NCBI RefSeq assembly: GCF_001441615.1
Contig: NZ_LAXJ01000001.1
Location: forward strand, 1-49,229
Length of the DNA stretch: 49,229 nucleotides
Source: Roseovarius atlanticus
GTDB taxonomy: Bacteria; Pseudomonadota; Alphaproteobacteria; Rhodobacterales; Rhodobacteraceae
Direction: 5' to 3'
In this document: one piece after another, positions 27,629-36,597 of the stretch
Layout: every line of letters begins with the position of its first letter
How positions within the stretch are numbered: position 1 is the stretch's first letter
Notes under the pieces: model-generated
Seen by the model: the letters and a program-made list of their open reading frames with translations, nothing else
What the model was told of the DNA's origin: nothing
The model's database searches: none
Program-made: the position numbers and the translations under genes

Positions 27629-28768
27629 ATGAGCGAAAAGCGCAGCATTTTCCAGGAAGTGTCCGAAACGGACACACCGCGGCAGACACCGCAAGGCGGG
27701 ATGATCGACGCAGGCCGCCGTGGCGCGCGTGGCGCCGTGCGGGTGTGGCTGATGCTTCTCTTCGCGCTGGTGGTCGTGATGATCGCCGTGGGCGGCCTGA
27801 CGCGTCTGACCGACAGCGGACTGTCGATCACAGAGTGGAAGCCGGTGAGCGGCGCGCTGCCGCCGATGGACGCGGCCACATGGGAGTCGGAGTTCGAGAA
27901 GTACCGCGCCATTCCCGAGTACCAGTTGCAGAACAAGGGCATGAGCCTTGCCGAGTTCAAGGTGATCTACTGGTGGGAATGGGGCCATCGCCAGCTGGGC
28001 CGCGTGATCGGCCTGGTCTGGGCCTTGGGCTTTCTGGCCTTCCTGGTGTCGCGCAAGATTCCACCCGGTTGGACAGGCCGCCTGCTGTTGCTGGGCGGTC
28101 TTGGCGGGCTTCAGGGCGCGATCGGCTACTGGATGGTACGCTCCGGCCTTTCGGGGCAGATGCTGGACGTGGCCAGCTACAGGCTGGCTATACATCTTGG
28201 GCTTGCCTTCGTGATCCTGGGCTTCATCGCGTGGTACGTCATGTGCCTTAGGCGCGAAGAACGTGAGCTGATGCAGGCCAGGCGCAGCCGCGAGCGCAAG
28301 CTTTTCGGTCTGTCCACCGGCTGGCTGCACTTCGCCTTCCTGCAAATCCTGATCGGCGCACTTGTCGCGGGCATCGACGCAGGCCGCACATTTACCGATT
28401 GGCCGCTCATGGCGGGGGGCTTTCTGCCCGTGGATTTCTGGATGCCGGAGCTGGGTCTCAGGAACTTCTTCGAAAACCCCGGCATGGTTCAGTTCATCCA
28501 CCGCATGACCGGCTATCTTCTGCTGATCTTTGGCATCGTCGTCTGGCTGAAAGGTCGCCGCTCTGCCCATGCGCTGACCCGGGGCGCGTTCAATTTCGCG
28601 TTCCTCGCGCTTTGCCTGCAAGTGGTACTTGGGATCATGACCGTGCTTTACGTCGCGCCCTGGCAACTTGCCATCGCGCACCAGGTACTGGCAGTGATCC
28701 TTTGGGTCCTGATCCTGCGTGCCCGCTTTCTCAGCCAATATCCCGTCATACGGTCGGTGCGCGGATGA
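27629..28768 (+). CDS. ctaA: Heme A synthase
   Basis: This 379-aa inner-membrane protein converts heme O to heme A for aa3-type cytochrome oxidase. It has about eight hydrophobic helices. The family blocks GGLTRLTDSGLSITEWKP, WEWGHRQLGRVIG, IHLGLAFVILGF, QILIGALVAGIDAGR and HRMTGYLLLI carry the heme-binding histidines. The end overlaps the next gene by 4 bases (ATGA). No oxidase subunit gene is adjacent. Confidence 0.95.
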   Translation: MSEKRSIFQEVSETDTPRQTPQGGMIDAGRRGARGAVRVWLMLLFALVVVMIAVGGLTRLTDSGLSITEWKPVSGALPPMDAATWESEFEKYRAIPEYQLQNKGMSLAEFKVIYWWEWGHRQLGRVIGLVWALGFLAFLVSRKIPPGWTGRLLLLGGLGGLQGAIGYWMVRSGLSGQMLDVASYRLAIHLGLAFVILGFIAWYVMCLRREERELMQARRSRERKLFGLSTGWLHFAFLQILIGALVAGIDAGRTFTDWPLMAGGFLPVDFWMPELGLRNFFENPGMVQFIHRMTGYLLLIFGIVVWLKGRRSAHALTRGAFNFAFLALCLQVVLGIMTVLYVAPWQLAIAHQVLAVILWVLILRARFLSQYPVIRSVRG

Positions 28769-30243
28769 GCCTGCCCACCGCATTCGACGCGCTCATGGCC
28801 TATGAGCGGGAAACCCAGGCGCTCGCCCGCATCGCCGGGCGGCTGAGCTGGGATCAGGAAACCGTGATGCCCCGCGGCTCCGCCGGGCAGCGGGCCGAGG
28901 AAAGCGGCGCGATGGAAAGCGTGCTGCATGCCCGGCGTACCAACCCGCAGATCGGTGAGTGGCTGGAGCAGGCCGACCCGCCCGACGCCGATGGCGCCGC
29001 GCAACTTCGCCTTATCCGCCGCAGCTATGAACGATCGGTCAAAGTGCCGGCCGATCTGGCCTCCGCACTGGCCCGACTGACCAGCCGCTCGCAAGGCATA
29101 TGGGCTGGCGCGCGTGCCGCTGACGATGTCGCCGCTTTCCTTCCCACGCTGGCCGAGGTGGTCAAGCTCAAGCGGGAAGAGGCCGCGGCGCTGGCAGGCG
29201 GGGGCGACCTTTACGATGCGCTGGTCGACGATTTCGAGCCGAACGGCAAGGCCGCCGAATTCGCCGCGATGTTCGGCGAGATGCGCCCCGGGCTGGTGGC
29301 TCTGCGCGAGCGCGCCCTGAACGCCCCTCAGGTGACGCCGCTTTCGGCCAGGTTCGATGCGGACACGCAGATGGCGCTTGGCGGGGAACTGGCCGAAACC
29401 TTCGGCTATGACCTGACCCGGGGTCGCATCGACCGGGCGGTCCACCCGTTCTCCAGCGGTTCGGGCGAAGACGTGCGCATCACCACCCGCACCGCCGAGG
29501 ATGATCCGTTCAACTGCCTCTATTCGACAATCCACGAGGTCGGTCATGCCTGCTATGAACAGGGCATCGACCCGAAATTCCTTCTGACCCCGGCGGGGCA
29601 GGGGGTGTCGATGGGCGTGCATGAAAGCCAAAGCCGGATCTACGAGAATCAGCTTGGCCGCAGCCGCGCCTTTTGCGGCTATCTCTATGGTCGGATGCGT
29701 GACCTGTTCGGCGATTTCGGCGTGGCGGACGAAGACACCTTCTATGCGCTCGTGAACCGCGTGCACCGGGGCTATATCCGCACCGAGGCCGACGAGGTGC
29801 AGTACAACCTGCACATCATGCTTCGGTTCGATCTGGAACGGGCGCTGTTCGCCAACGATCTTCAGGTGGGTGATCTCGAAGCGGCCTGGAACGATCGGTT
29901 CCGGGCGGATTTCGGCTATGACGTCAACCGCCCCGCGAACGGCGTGCTTCAGGATGTGCACTGGTCCGTGGGCTTGTTCGGCTATTTCCCGACCTACAGC
30001 CTTGGCAATGTCTATGCCGGATGCCTGCACGAGGCCCTGCGCAGGGAGCTGCCGGATCTGGACGATCAACTGTCGAGGGGCGAGTTATCTGCAGCCACGG
30101 GTTGGCTGCGCGAGCATGTGCAACGCCACGGCGGGCGCCACGAACCGAAAGAGGTCATCACCCTGGCCTGCGGCACCGCACCCACCGCGGCGCCGCTGAT
30201 GTCCTATCTGGAAACCAAGTTCGGCGCGCTCAGCGGCGCCTGA
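28765..30243 (+). CDS. M32-family metallocarboxypeptidase (carboxypeptidase Taq type)
   Basis: This 492-aa zinc enzyme removes C-terminal residues from peptides in the cytoplasm. The HExxH zinc motif is seen in STIHEVGHACYEQGID, and the family block GVSMGVHESQSRIYENQLGR follows with the third ligand Glu. Length matches the family (about 490-500 aa). The ATG at 28765 overlaps the ctaA stop; the frame remains open far upstream, but only as an out-of-frame shadow of ctaA. Co-translation with ctaA looks accidental in function. Confidence 0.94.
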   Translation: MSLPTAFDALMAYERETQALARIAGRLSWDQETVMPRGSAGQRAEESGAMESVLHARRTNPQIGEWLEQADPPDADGAAQLRLIRRSYERSVKVPADLASALARLTSRSQGIWAGARAADDVAAFLPTLAEVVKLKREEAAALAGGGDLYDALVDDFEPNGKAAEFAAMFGEMRPGLVALRERALNAPQVTPLSARFDADTQMALGGELAETFGYDLTRGRIDRAVHPFSSGSGEDVRITTRTAEDDPFNCLYSTIHEVGHACYEQGIDPKFLLTPAGQGVSMGVHESQSRIYENQLGRSRAFCGYLYGRMRDLFGDFGVADEDTFYALVNRVHRGYIRTEADEVQYNLHIMLRFDLERALFANDLQVGDLEAAWNDRFRADFGYDVNRPANGVLQDVHWSVGLFGYFPTYSLGNVYAGCLHEALRRELPDLDDQLSRGELSAATGWLREHVQRHGGRHEPKEVITLACGTAPTAAPLMSYLETKFGALSGA

Positions 30244-30247
30244 CGCG

Positions 30248-31003
30248 TTACTGCATCCTTAGCGCGCCGTCCAAGCGGATCACCTCGCCGTTGAGATAGT
30301 CGCATTCCACGATGAATCGCGCCAGCGCGGCGTACTCGTCCGGGTCGCCCAGCCGCTTGGGGAACGTCACGTCCCGCGCCAGCTCGTCTTGCACGTCCTG
30401 CGGCAGGCCCTTGAGCATGGGCGTGGCGAATATCCCCGGCGCGATGGCCATCACGCGGATGCCCTCCCGGCTCAGATCCCTGGCCATGGGCACCGACAGC
30501 CCTACGATGCCGCCCTTCGACGCGGCATAGGCGGTCTGGCCCTTTTGCCCTTCGAAGGCGGCGATGGACGCGGTGTTGATGATCACCCCGCGCGTGCCAT
30601 CCGGCGCGGCGGCGTTCTGAGCGATTTGCTCGGCCGCCAAACGGGCCACGTTGAACGTGCCGACAAGGTTGATGTCGATGCTGCGGCGGAACCCGTCAAG
30701 GCTGTGCGGCCCGTCGCGCCCCAGCGTCTTTTCGCCCGTGGCGATGCCGGCGCAATTCACGGCGGCGGTGATCTTGCCCATGGCGTCTTTCGCCGAGGCA
30801 ATAGCGGCCTTGACGGAGGCTTCATCAGTGACATCCGTTTCCGCAAATCCAGCCCCGATCTCGGCGGCCACGGCGGCGCCGCGCTCGGCATCCCGGTCCA
30901 GCAGGGTGACCTTGGCACCATGCGCGCGAAAGTGCCGTGCCGTGGCTTCCCCCAGGCCAGAGGCGCCCCCGGTGATGATCGCGGCGGTGTCTGAGATTTG
31001 CAT
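30248..31003 (-). CDS. SDR-family 3-hydroxyacyl-CoA dehydrogenase-like protein
   Basis: This 251-aa short-chain dehydrogenase/reductase has the NAD-binding TGGASGLGEA at residues 11-20, the NCAGIA motif, and the active-site Tyr and Lys in TAYAASKGG. The overall pattern, with GEKTLGRDGPHSLDGFRRSI, resembles the HSD10 / 3-hydroxyacyl-CoA dehydrogenase type 2 group, which oxidises 3-hydroxy-2-methylbutyryl-CoA and other acyl-CoAs. A strong GGAGG ribosome binding site precedes the start. A symmetric TGAACA-N2-TGTTCA element lies just upstream, suggesting TetR-type control. Confidence 0.88.
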   Translation of the reverse strand: MQISDTAAIITGGASGLGEATARHFRAHGAKVTLLDRDAERGAAVAAEIGAGFAETDVTDEASVKAAIASAKDAMGKITAAVNCAGIATGEKTLGRDGPHSLDGFRRSIDINLVGTFNVARLAAEQIAQNAAAPDGTRGVIINTASIAAFEGQKGQTAYAASKGGIVGLSVPMARDLSREGIRVMAIAPGIFATPMLKGLPQDVQDELARDVTFPKRLGDPDEYAALARFIVECDYLNGEVIRLDGALRMQ

Positions 31004-31024
31004 GAAGCCTCCGGAGGTTTGAAA

Positions 31025-31038
31025 TGAACAGATGTTCA
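31025..31038. promoter_or_regulatory. TetR-like operator upstream of the SDR gene
   Basis: TGAACA-GA-TGTTCA is a perfect inverted repeat of 6-bp arms with a 2-base spacer, 22-35 bases upstream of the SDR start. Such TGAAC/GTTCA palindromes are typical TetR-family sites. No TetR gene is in this part of the window, so the regulator would act in trans. Confidence 0.5.
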
Positions 31039-31061
31039 GATAATCCAGAAGTCCTATTCTG

Positions 31062-32114
31062 TCAAAGCCTGCGCCGCACCAATTTGGAACTGACGCCCAG
31101 GCCGACCACGGTGATCAGAATGCGAAAAATGTGGTGCAAGGTTACGAAGGCCGGATTGGCCGACAGGCTCAGCGCCACCAGCGACATCTCGGTCACGCCG
31201 CCCGGGGCGAAGCTGATCAGAAGCACGTCAAAGGGCTGCTCCAGCACCTGCATCAGCGCCAGCGCGAAAACAATGGCCAGTCCCATCATCCCGCCGACGC
31301 ACAGCACGGTCAGTCCGACACCGCGCAGCACCAGGCCCCCCGACAGCCCGGCGAACCGCATACCAAGCGCCGTTCCGACGACAATCTGCGCCACGTTGAT
31401 CAGCCATTGCGGCACGTCGACATGGTAAATCCCGGTCAGCGACAGGAGCGCGGCCACAGAAAGGGGCCCGGTCAGTTGCTTGGCCGGCAGGCGCAGCACA
31501 TGCCCAAGGCCAAGCCCCGCCGCACCGGCGCAGGCGATCAAGGGAAAGGCCGACCAGGGCACGTCGCCCCGGCCCAGCGTGACGCCCGCCGAACTGCCGA
31601 CCGGATGGCCGACCCAAAGCGACAGCCCGATGGGCAAAAGCGTGACCACCGCGATGATCCGCAGGAACTGTTGCAGGGTCAGCCGGGCCGGGTCGGCTCC
31701 GGCCTCTTCGCCCAAGGCGATCGATTCGAACAACCCGCCGGGCGCCGCGCCGTAGAACGCGGTTGGCCGGTCATATCCGCCGATGAACCGCAAGACGCTG
31801 TAGCCATAGGCGTGGGCGACGATGACGAACAGCGTCAGCGCCGTAAAACTGACCGCAAAGCGCGAGGCCTGTCCGAAAAGCTCGGGCGTGACCTGCGCGC
31901 CGATCATCAGGCCGATGACCGAGATGAAGACCAGGCGCAACATGGGCGGGAAACGGTAACCATCCGGTAAACGGTCCGATACGGTCGTTGCCACGATGCC
32001 CGACGCGATCAGCGGCCCGATCATGAACGGAAGCGGCATCGACGCGGCTTGCGCGCCGAACGCCGCCGCGCAGGCCAGGGCCAGCAGCACAAGTGTGGTC
32101 AGAATGGATCCCAT
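31062..32114 (-). CDS. AbrB-family (ammonia monooxygenase-like) membrane protein
   Basis: This 350-aa protein is highly hydrophobic with about ten predicted helices and shows the AbrB/DUF-type duplicated pattern (PLPFMIGPLIASGIVATTVS in the first half and AGLGLGHVLRLPAKQLTGPL in the second). Proteins of this family are sometimes labelled ammonia monooxygenase, but they are putative transporters or regulators with no proven function. It ends 58 bases upstream of the SDR start on the same strand, so the two may or may not be co-transcribed. Confidence 0.8.
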   Translation of the reverse strand: MGSILTTLVLLALACAAAFGAQAASMPLPFMIGPLIASGIVATTVSDRLPDGYRFPPMLRLVFISVIGLMIGAQVTPELFGQASRFAVSFTALTLFVIVAHAYGYSVLRFIGGYDRPTAFYGAAPGGLFESIALGEEAGADPARLTLQQFLRIIAVVTLLPIGLSLWVGHPVGSSAGVTLGRGDVPWSAFPLIACAGAAGLGLGHVLRLPAKQLTGPLSVAALLSLTGIYHVDVPQWLINVAQIVVGTALGMRFAGLSGGLVLRGVGLTVLCVGGMMGLAIVFALALMQVLEQPFDVLLISFAPGGVTEMSLVALSLSANPAFVTLHHIFRILITVVGLGVSSKLVRRRL

Positions 32115-32177
32115 GCGCCCCTTGAACCACCCCGCGCCGGGAACGGCAAGGCGGCGTCGCGTAAGTCGCGGCTTATC

Positions 32178-34421
32178 TTACGCAAACTCCACGAATTTCG
32201 AGAACGGCATCTCGCGCAGACGTGTGCCGGTGGCGGCAAAAATGGCCGCGGCAAGGGCAGGGGCGGCGGGCGGCACCGGCGGCTCGCCCACGCCCAGCAC
32301 GGTGTCGCCATTTTCCAGCCCGCGTACCTCGATCAGGGGGGCCTGGTAAAGTCGCAGGCCCTGGAAGGCGTCGAAATTGGTCTGCTCGGCGCGGCCGTCG
32401 GCATAGGTCAATTCGCAATTCATCGCATGGCCCAGTCCGAATATCACGCCGCCCGCCACCTGGTTCTCGAAATTCAGCGGATCGACCACCGTGCCGACCT
32501 CCGCCGCGACCCAGGCCCGCGTCAGCTTCAGTCCGGCTTGGGTCGTCTCGACCTCGATCACCTCGGCACAGGGCACGCCGAAGGACTTGGTGAAGGCGAC
32601 ACCGCGCCCCACGCCCTCGGCCGGTTTCGGGCCGGACCAGTCGCTCATCTCGGCCACGGCCTCCAGCACGCCCCGGGCCAACGGGTCGTCGCAGAGCCGA
32701 AGGCGTTCTTCCATCGGGTCGGCCCCGGCGGCGTGAATCAATTCGTCCAGCCCGGCATTGTAGAAAAACCCGTTGGTCGACGCCCCGACCGAGCGCCAGG
32801 ACGAGATCAGTGCCAGCGGCGGCGCACGATAGCCGGTCACCCGGTGGTGCGGCACGGCAAAAGGCTGCTCAAAGGCGCCGGCCACGATCTGGCTGTCGGG
32901 GCCAGGCACGCTCAGCCCCTGGCGGCCCATTTGCGAGACGATGACCGACGGCATGGCGATGCCAAGGTCATAGGCTTCGACACGGCCCTCACGCACGGTG
33001 CCGCGCATCCGCGCCATGGCGATCTGGCGCGGAAAGTCGTGGGTCATGTCTTCTTCGCGGGAATAGGTCAGCTTGACTGGCGTGCCTTTCATCTGCATCG
33101 CGATCTCGGCCGCGTGGCGCACCACCATATCCTCCAGCCGGTGCCCGAAACTGCCGCCGATCATCTGATTATGCAGGGTGATGTTGTCCTCCGGCACGCC
33201 GGTGATGCGCGACACGTTGGTCAGCACGTTGCGCGGGATCTGCGTGCCGGTCCAGATCTCGACGGCATCCTCATCCACCCGCACCGTGGCGTTGACCGGC
33301 TCCAGCGGAGCATGGGCGAGATACGGCGCGCGATACTCGGCCTCGATGACGTCGGCCTCGCCAAGGGCCGTATCCACGTCGCCGTCGTCGCGTTTGCGGC
33401 TGTCCTGCGCGTCTTCGGTGAAACTGTCCAAAAGCGCCTGCCAATGTGCGTCCATCGTCGGGGGCAGCGGCCCATCGGGCCAGCTTGCCACGATGGCCTT
33501 GGCCCCTTCCATCGCCCGCCAGGTGTTGTCGGCCACGATGCCAAGGCCACCGGTGATTTCGACCACCGACTGCACGCCGCGAATCTTGAAGGCCTCGGCA
33601 GTGTCATAGCTTCCAAGCGCCCCGCCAAGGGCAGGGTTCAAAAGCACGGTCGCGTGCACCATTCCGGGCAGGTTCACGTCGATCCCGTAATTCTGAGTAC
33701 CGGTGGATTTCGCCACCATGTCGAGGCGCGGCGTGGGCTTGCCGATCAGCCGCCACTCGGACGCGGGCCGCAGGTCGACATCCGTTACCGGGTCGACCTC
33801 TGCCGCGGCACCGACCAACTCGGTATAGGGCAGGGCGGTCCCGTCCGGCAGGATCACCGCGCCGTCGCGTGTGGTCAGCTCGCTTGCGGCAACACCCATC
33901 TGTGCAGCGGCGGCGGCCTTTAGCGTTTCGCGGGCCGAAGCCCCCGCCGAACGCAGCTTGTCGAACCCATCCGGCGTGGTCGTCGAGCCGCCGGTGATCT
34001 GCAACCCCAGGAACTTGGCGCCCGCCGACACGATCGAGCCCGCGACCTGCTCCCCCAAACCGCCACCGGGGGCGAGGAAGGCCGCCGCCTCGTCGGCGAG
34101 CGCCCGGTTCCAATAGGCCACGTCCGGCGGCCCGGGATCGACCGCGATCTGATCCAGCGTCACGTCCAGTTCCTCGGCCAGCAGCATCGCCTGCACCTGG
34201 TAGGCGCCCTGGCCTTTGTCGGCGCGCGGCGTGATCAAGGTAATGCCATCGGGGCGGATCAGCACATAGGGGGTCAGCGCCGCCTCGCCGTCGTTGAGCC
34301 CGCTCAGAAGCGGATTGCGGTAAGGTGTCTTGTAACGCCAGACGCCAAAGGCCACGCCGCCTGCTGCGGCAACGGCGCCCACCAGGAAACTGCGGCGCGC
34401 GATTTTTCCGACCCGGCTCAT
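32178..34421 (-). CDS. Molybdenum hydroxylase large subunit, IorB-like (xanthine dehydrogenase family)
   Basis: This 747-aa protein is the molybdopterin-binding subunit of an isoquinoline-1-oxidoreductase-type or related aldehyde/N-heterocycle hydroxylase. A twin-arginine signal is seen at the N-terminus (ARRSFLVG followed by a hydrophobic stretch), so the enzyme is exported folded. Family blocks are GQGAYQVQAMLLAEELDV, QMIGGSFGHRLED and GVGEPPVPPAAPALAAAI, the last carrying the catalytic Glu region. The small [2Fe-2S] subunit gene lies one base upstream. The electron acceptor is probably a cytochrome encoded elsewhere. Substrate is unknown. Confidence 0.9.
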   Translation of the reverse strand: MSRVGKIARRSFLVGAVAAAGGVAFGVWRYKTPYRNPLLSGLNDGEAALTPYVLIRPDGITLITPRADKGQGAYQVQAMLLAEELDVTLDQIAVDPGPPDVAYWNRALADEAAAFLAPGGGLGEQVAGSIVSAGAKFLGLQITGGSTTTPDGFDKLRSAGASARETLKAAAAAQMGVAASELTTRDGAVILPDGTALPYTELVGAAAEVDPVTDVDLRPASEWRLIGKPTPRLDMVAKSTGTQNYGIDVNLPGMVHATVLLNPALGGALGSYDTAEAFKIRGVQSVVEITGGLGIVADNTWRAMEGAKAIVASWPDGPLPPTMDAHWQALLDSFTEDAQDSRKRDDGDVDTALGEADVIEAEYRAPYLAHAPLEPVNATVRVDEDAVEIWTGTQIPRNVLTNVSRITGVPEDNITLHNQMIGGSFGHRLEDMVVRHAAEIAMQMKGTPVKLTYSREEDMTHDFPRQIAMARMRGTVREGRVEAYDLGIAMPSVIVSQMGRQGLSVPGPDSQIVAGAFEQPFAVPHHRVTGYRAPPLALISSWRSVGASTNGFFYNAGLDELIHAAGADPMEERLRLCDDPLARGVLEAVAEMSDWSGPKPAEGVGRGVAFTKSFGVPCAEVIEVETTQAGLKLTRAWVAAEVGTVVDPLNFENQVAGGVIFGLGHAMNCELTYADGRAEQTNFDAFQGLRLYQAPLIEVRGLENGDTVLGVGEPPVPPAAPALAAAIFAATGTRLREMPFSKFVEFA

Positions 34422-34422
34422 G

Positions 34423-34881
34423 TCACGCCTCCTTCAACTTGGCGGCGGCGGCTTTTACGGCCGCCCGGATGCGCGGATAAGTGCCGCACCGGCAGAGGTT
34501 GCCCGACATGGCGTCGTCGATATCCTCGTCCGAAGGATCAGGCGTTTCCGAGAGCAACGTCGCGGCCTGCATGATCTGCCCGGACTGGCAATAGCCGCAT
34601 TGCGCCACTTGCGTCTCGATCCACGCCACTTGCACCGCATGACGCGCCTCGGGTGTGCCCAGACCGTGGATGGTGGTCACCGGGCCCCACACGTCGCCCG
34701 CAGCAACCTGGCAGGAACGGACCGCCTGGCCGTCGATATGCACGGTACAAGCGCCGCATTGCGCGATCCCACAGCCGTACTTGACGCCACTTTTGCCCAG
34801 AATGTCGCGCAGCACCCACAAAAGGGGCATCGCGTCCTCGACCTCGATATCGTGGTCCGTGCCGTCGATCGTCAGCTGCAT
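34423..34881 (-). CDS. [2Fe-2S] small subunit of a molybdenum hydroxylase, IorA-like
   Basis: This 152-aa protein carries two [2Fe-2S] clusters that shuttle electrons from the molybdenum centre. The plant-ferredoxin-type site is [18 protein letters not shown] plus a later Cys, and the second site is [11 protein letters not shown] with [12 protein letters not shown]. The start at 34881 follows GGGAGG at a good distance; the frame stays open further upstream but not in a family-like way. It directly precedes the large-subunit gene and would be carried with it through the Tat pathway. Confidence 0.93.
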   Translation of the reverse strand: MQLTIDGTDHDIEVEDAMPLLWVLRDILGKSGVKYGCGIAQCGACTVHIDGQAVRSCQVAAGDVWGPVTTIHGLGTPEARHAVQVAWIETQVAQCGYCQSGQIMQAATLLSETPDPSDEDIDDAMSGNLCRCGTYPRIRAAVKAAAAKLKEA

Positions 34882-35027
34882 GGGGCCTCCCGCCACTTTT
34901 TCGCCTTTTGCGAGACGATAAACCGCGCGGTTCAATTGTCGAGGAAAACGCCACGTGAGCCGTGCGCGGAGAAACGTTCGGCTCAACCGCCACGGGCGGT
35001 GTCTGCCTTTCCGGAAATTCGGGGAAG

Positions 35028-35104
35028 TGGCGGACCGAGGAGGATTCGAACCCCCGACCCCCTGATTCGTAGTCAGGTACTCTATCCAGCTGAGCTATCG
35101 GTCC
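35028..35104 (-). tRNA. tRNA-Arg (anticodon ACG)
   Basis: On the minus strand the acceptor stem GGACCGA pairs with TCGGTCC, the anticodon arm is CCTGACTACGAATCAGG with anticodon ACG, the T-arm is GGGGGTTCGAATCCTCC, and CCA is encoded. The A at position 34 would be converted to inosine to read CGU, CGC and CGA. It stands alone between the IorAB and sensor-kinase genes. Confidence 0.96.
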
Positions 35105-35177
35105 GTGAGATCGAGCATCTAGACCGATGCGCCGGCCGATGCAAGGGGGTGCCATGGGATTTTCCGAGGAAATTCCC

Positions 35178-36572
35178 TCAGCCCAGACTCAGCCCGCCAC
35201 GAGGCAGGGTGACACAGAATATCGTGCCCGTGCCGTCCGTGCTCTCGAGCGTCAGCGTACCGCCATGGCCACGGATCAGTTCGGCCGCAATCGACAGGCC
35301 CAGGCCTGTGCCCCCCTTCGTGGCCCCGCCCTGAAACGGCTGGAATAGGTGGTCGCGCGCCTTGGCCGGCAGGCCCGGCCCGGTATCGGACACACGGATG
35401 ATCCACGCATCGGCGGTCTCTTGGCCCGAAATGGCGATCTCGCCGGGTTTGCCGCTGTTGACGATGGCCTGCCGGGCGTTGCGCACGAGGTTGGCGATGA
35501 CACGGTAGAGCTGTTCGTGATCCGCCCGCACCACAAGGCCCATCGGGATATCCTCGGCAAAGCTGACATCGGCGTCACCCACTGCCAGGCGCTCGCTCTC
35601 GATCACGTCCGACACCACGTCGATCAGCGCGAACCGGCCAAGTGTCGGCGGCTGCTCCTCGGCCTTGCCATAGGCCAGGGTCGATTCGCACAGGTGCACC
35701 GCGCGGGCGATGGAATTGACCAGCTTGGGCGCCATGCGTTTGACCGCCGGGTCCTCGCTCATCTCGATCCGGTCGGTGAACAGCTGGGCCGAGGTCAGGA
35801 TATTGCGCAAATCATGGCTGACCTTGGCCACCGCGCCGCCCAATTGGGCCAGCCGCTCGCGCTGGCGCAGGGACGAGGTCAGCTGGGTCTGCAAGGACAG
35901 CAACGCCTCTTCGGCCTGCCGGATCTCGGTGGTGGTGGAGCGAGGCGTTATCACCCGGTTGGCATCCTCGGGCGCCTCGGCGTATCGGGTCATGTGCCGT
36001 GCGACACTGGCGATGGGCCGTACCAGAAAGCCGCGCACGGCAAAATACAGCAGGGCGGCCGTCACGACCGAGATCATCGCCGACAGGAACAGGATGCGCA
36101 GGCCGTAGTCCAGCATTGCGGCGCGCAGGTCATCCGTCAGCAACGTGACCTCGATCAGAAGTCCGCCCATCTGGGACGGGTCGCCGATCACGCGGATCAT
36201 CTCGGGTTCCGGCGTGGCCAGCCGGATGACGGCATCCCCGATCAGTTCAAGGGGCGTGGCATCGCGCAGGTCGAACGTATCCACGATGGGCGAGGGCATC
36301 GGGGCCGACAGCATCAGCTGCCGCGCCTCGTCCCGGCGTAGCACCACGTTGAAGACACCGGCGTTTTGCAGCAATTCTTCTTGCAGCTCGTTGGAAATCT
36401 GCTCGTTGGCCAGAAGCGCCAGCGACGCGATCTGCGCCCGCTCCAGCCGGTCCATCAGAAAATCTTCGCGGAACCGGGCGATGGACGGGAAAAAGATCAG
36501 GACCTCGGCCAGCATGACGAACACCACGGTCAGGATCAGGAACCGTCCCGAGAGTGATTTCAGAAACCGCAT
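35178..36572 (-). CDS. Membrane sensor histidine kinase (orphan)
   Basis: This 464-aa kinase has an N-terminal membrane helix (about 10-30), an extracytoplasmic domain of about 120 residues, a second helix (about 158-180), a HAMP-like linker (RPIASVARHMTRYAEA), the phospho-acceptor His253 in VSHDLRNILTSAQLF, and a C-terminal ATPase with NLVRNARQAI, DTGPGLP and GGTGLGLSIA. It is the last gene of a minus-strand run with a flavoprotein and TVP38 gene (25-base gap). No response-regulator gene is adjacent, so its partner is elsewhere. The start at 36572 places the first helix at the N-terminus. Confidence 0.9.
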   Translation of the reverse strand: MRFLKSLSGRFLILTVVFVMLAEVLIFFPSIARFREDFLMDRLERAQIASLALLANEQISNELQEELLQNAGVFNVVLRRDEARQLMLSAPMPSPIVDTFDLRDATPLELIGDAVIRLATPEPEMIRVIGDPSQMGGLLIEVTLLTDDLRAAMLDYGLRILFLSAMISVVTAALLYFAVRGFLVRPIASVARHMTRYAEAPEDANRVITPRSTTTEIRQAEEALLSLQTQLTSSLRQRERLAQLGGAVAKVSHDLRNILTSAQLFTDRIEMSEDPAVKRMAPKLVNSIARAVHLCESTLAYGKAEEQPPTLGRFALIDVVSDVIESERLAVGDADVSFAEDIPMGLVVRADHEQLYRVIANLVRNARQAIVNSGKPGEIAISGQETADAWIIRVSDTGPGLPAKARDHLFQPFQGGATKGGTGLGLSIAAELIRGHGGTLTLESTDGTGTIFCVTLPRGGLSLG

Positions 36573-36597
36573 CTTTCCCGTTCCGCCGCCTTGTCCC

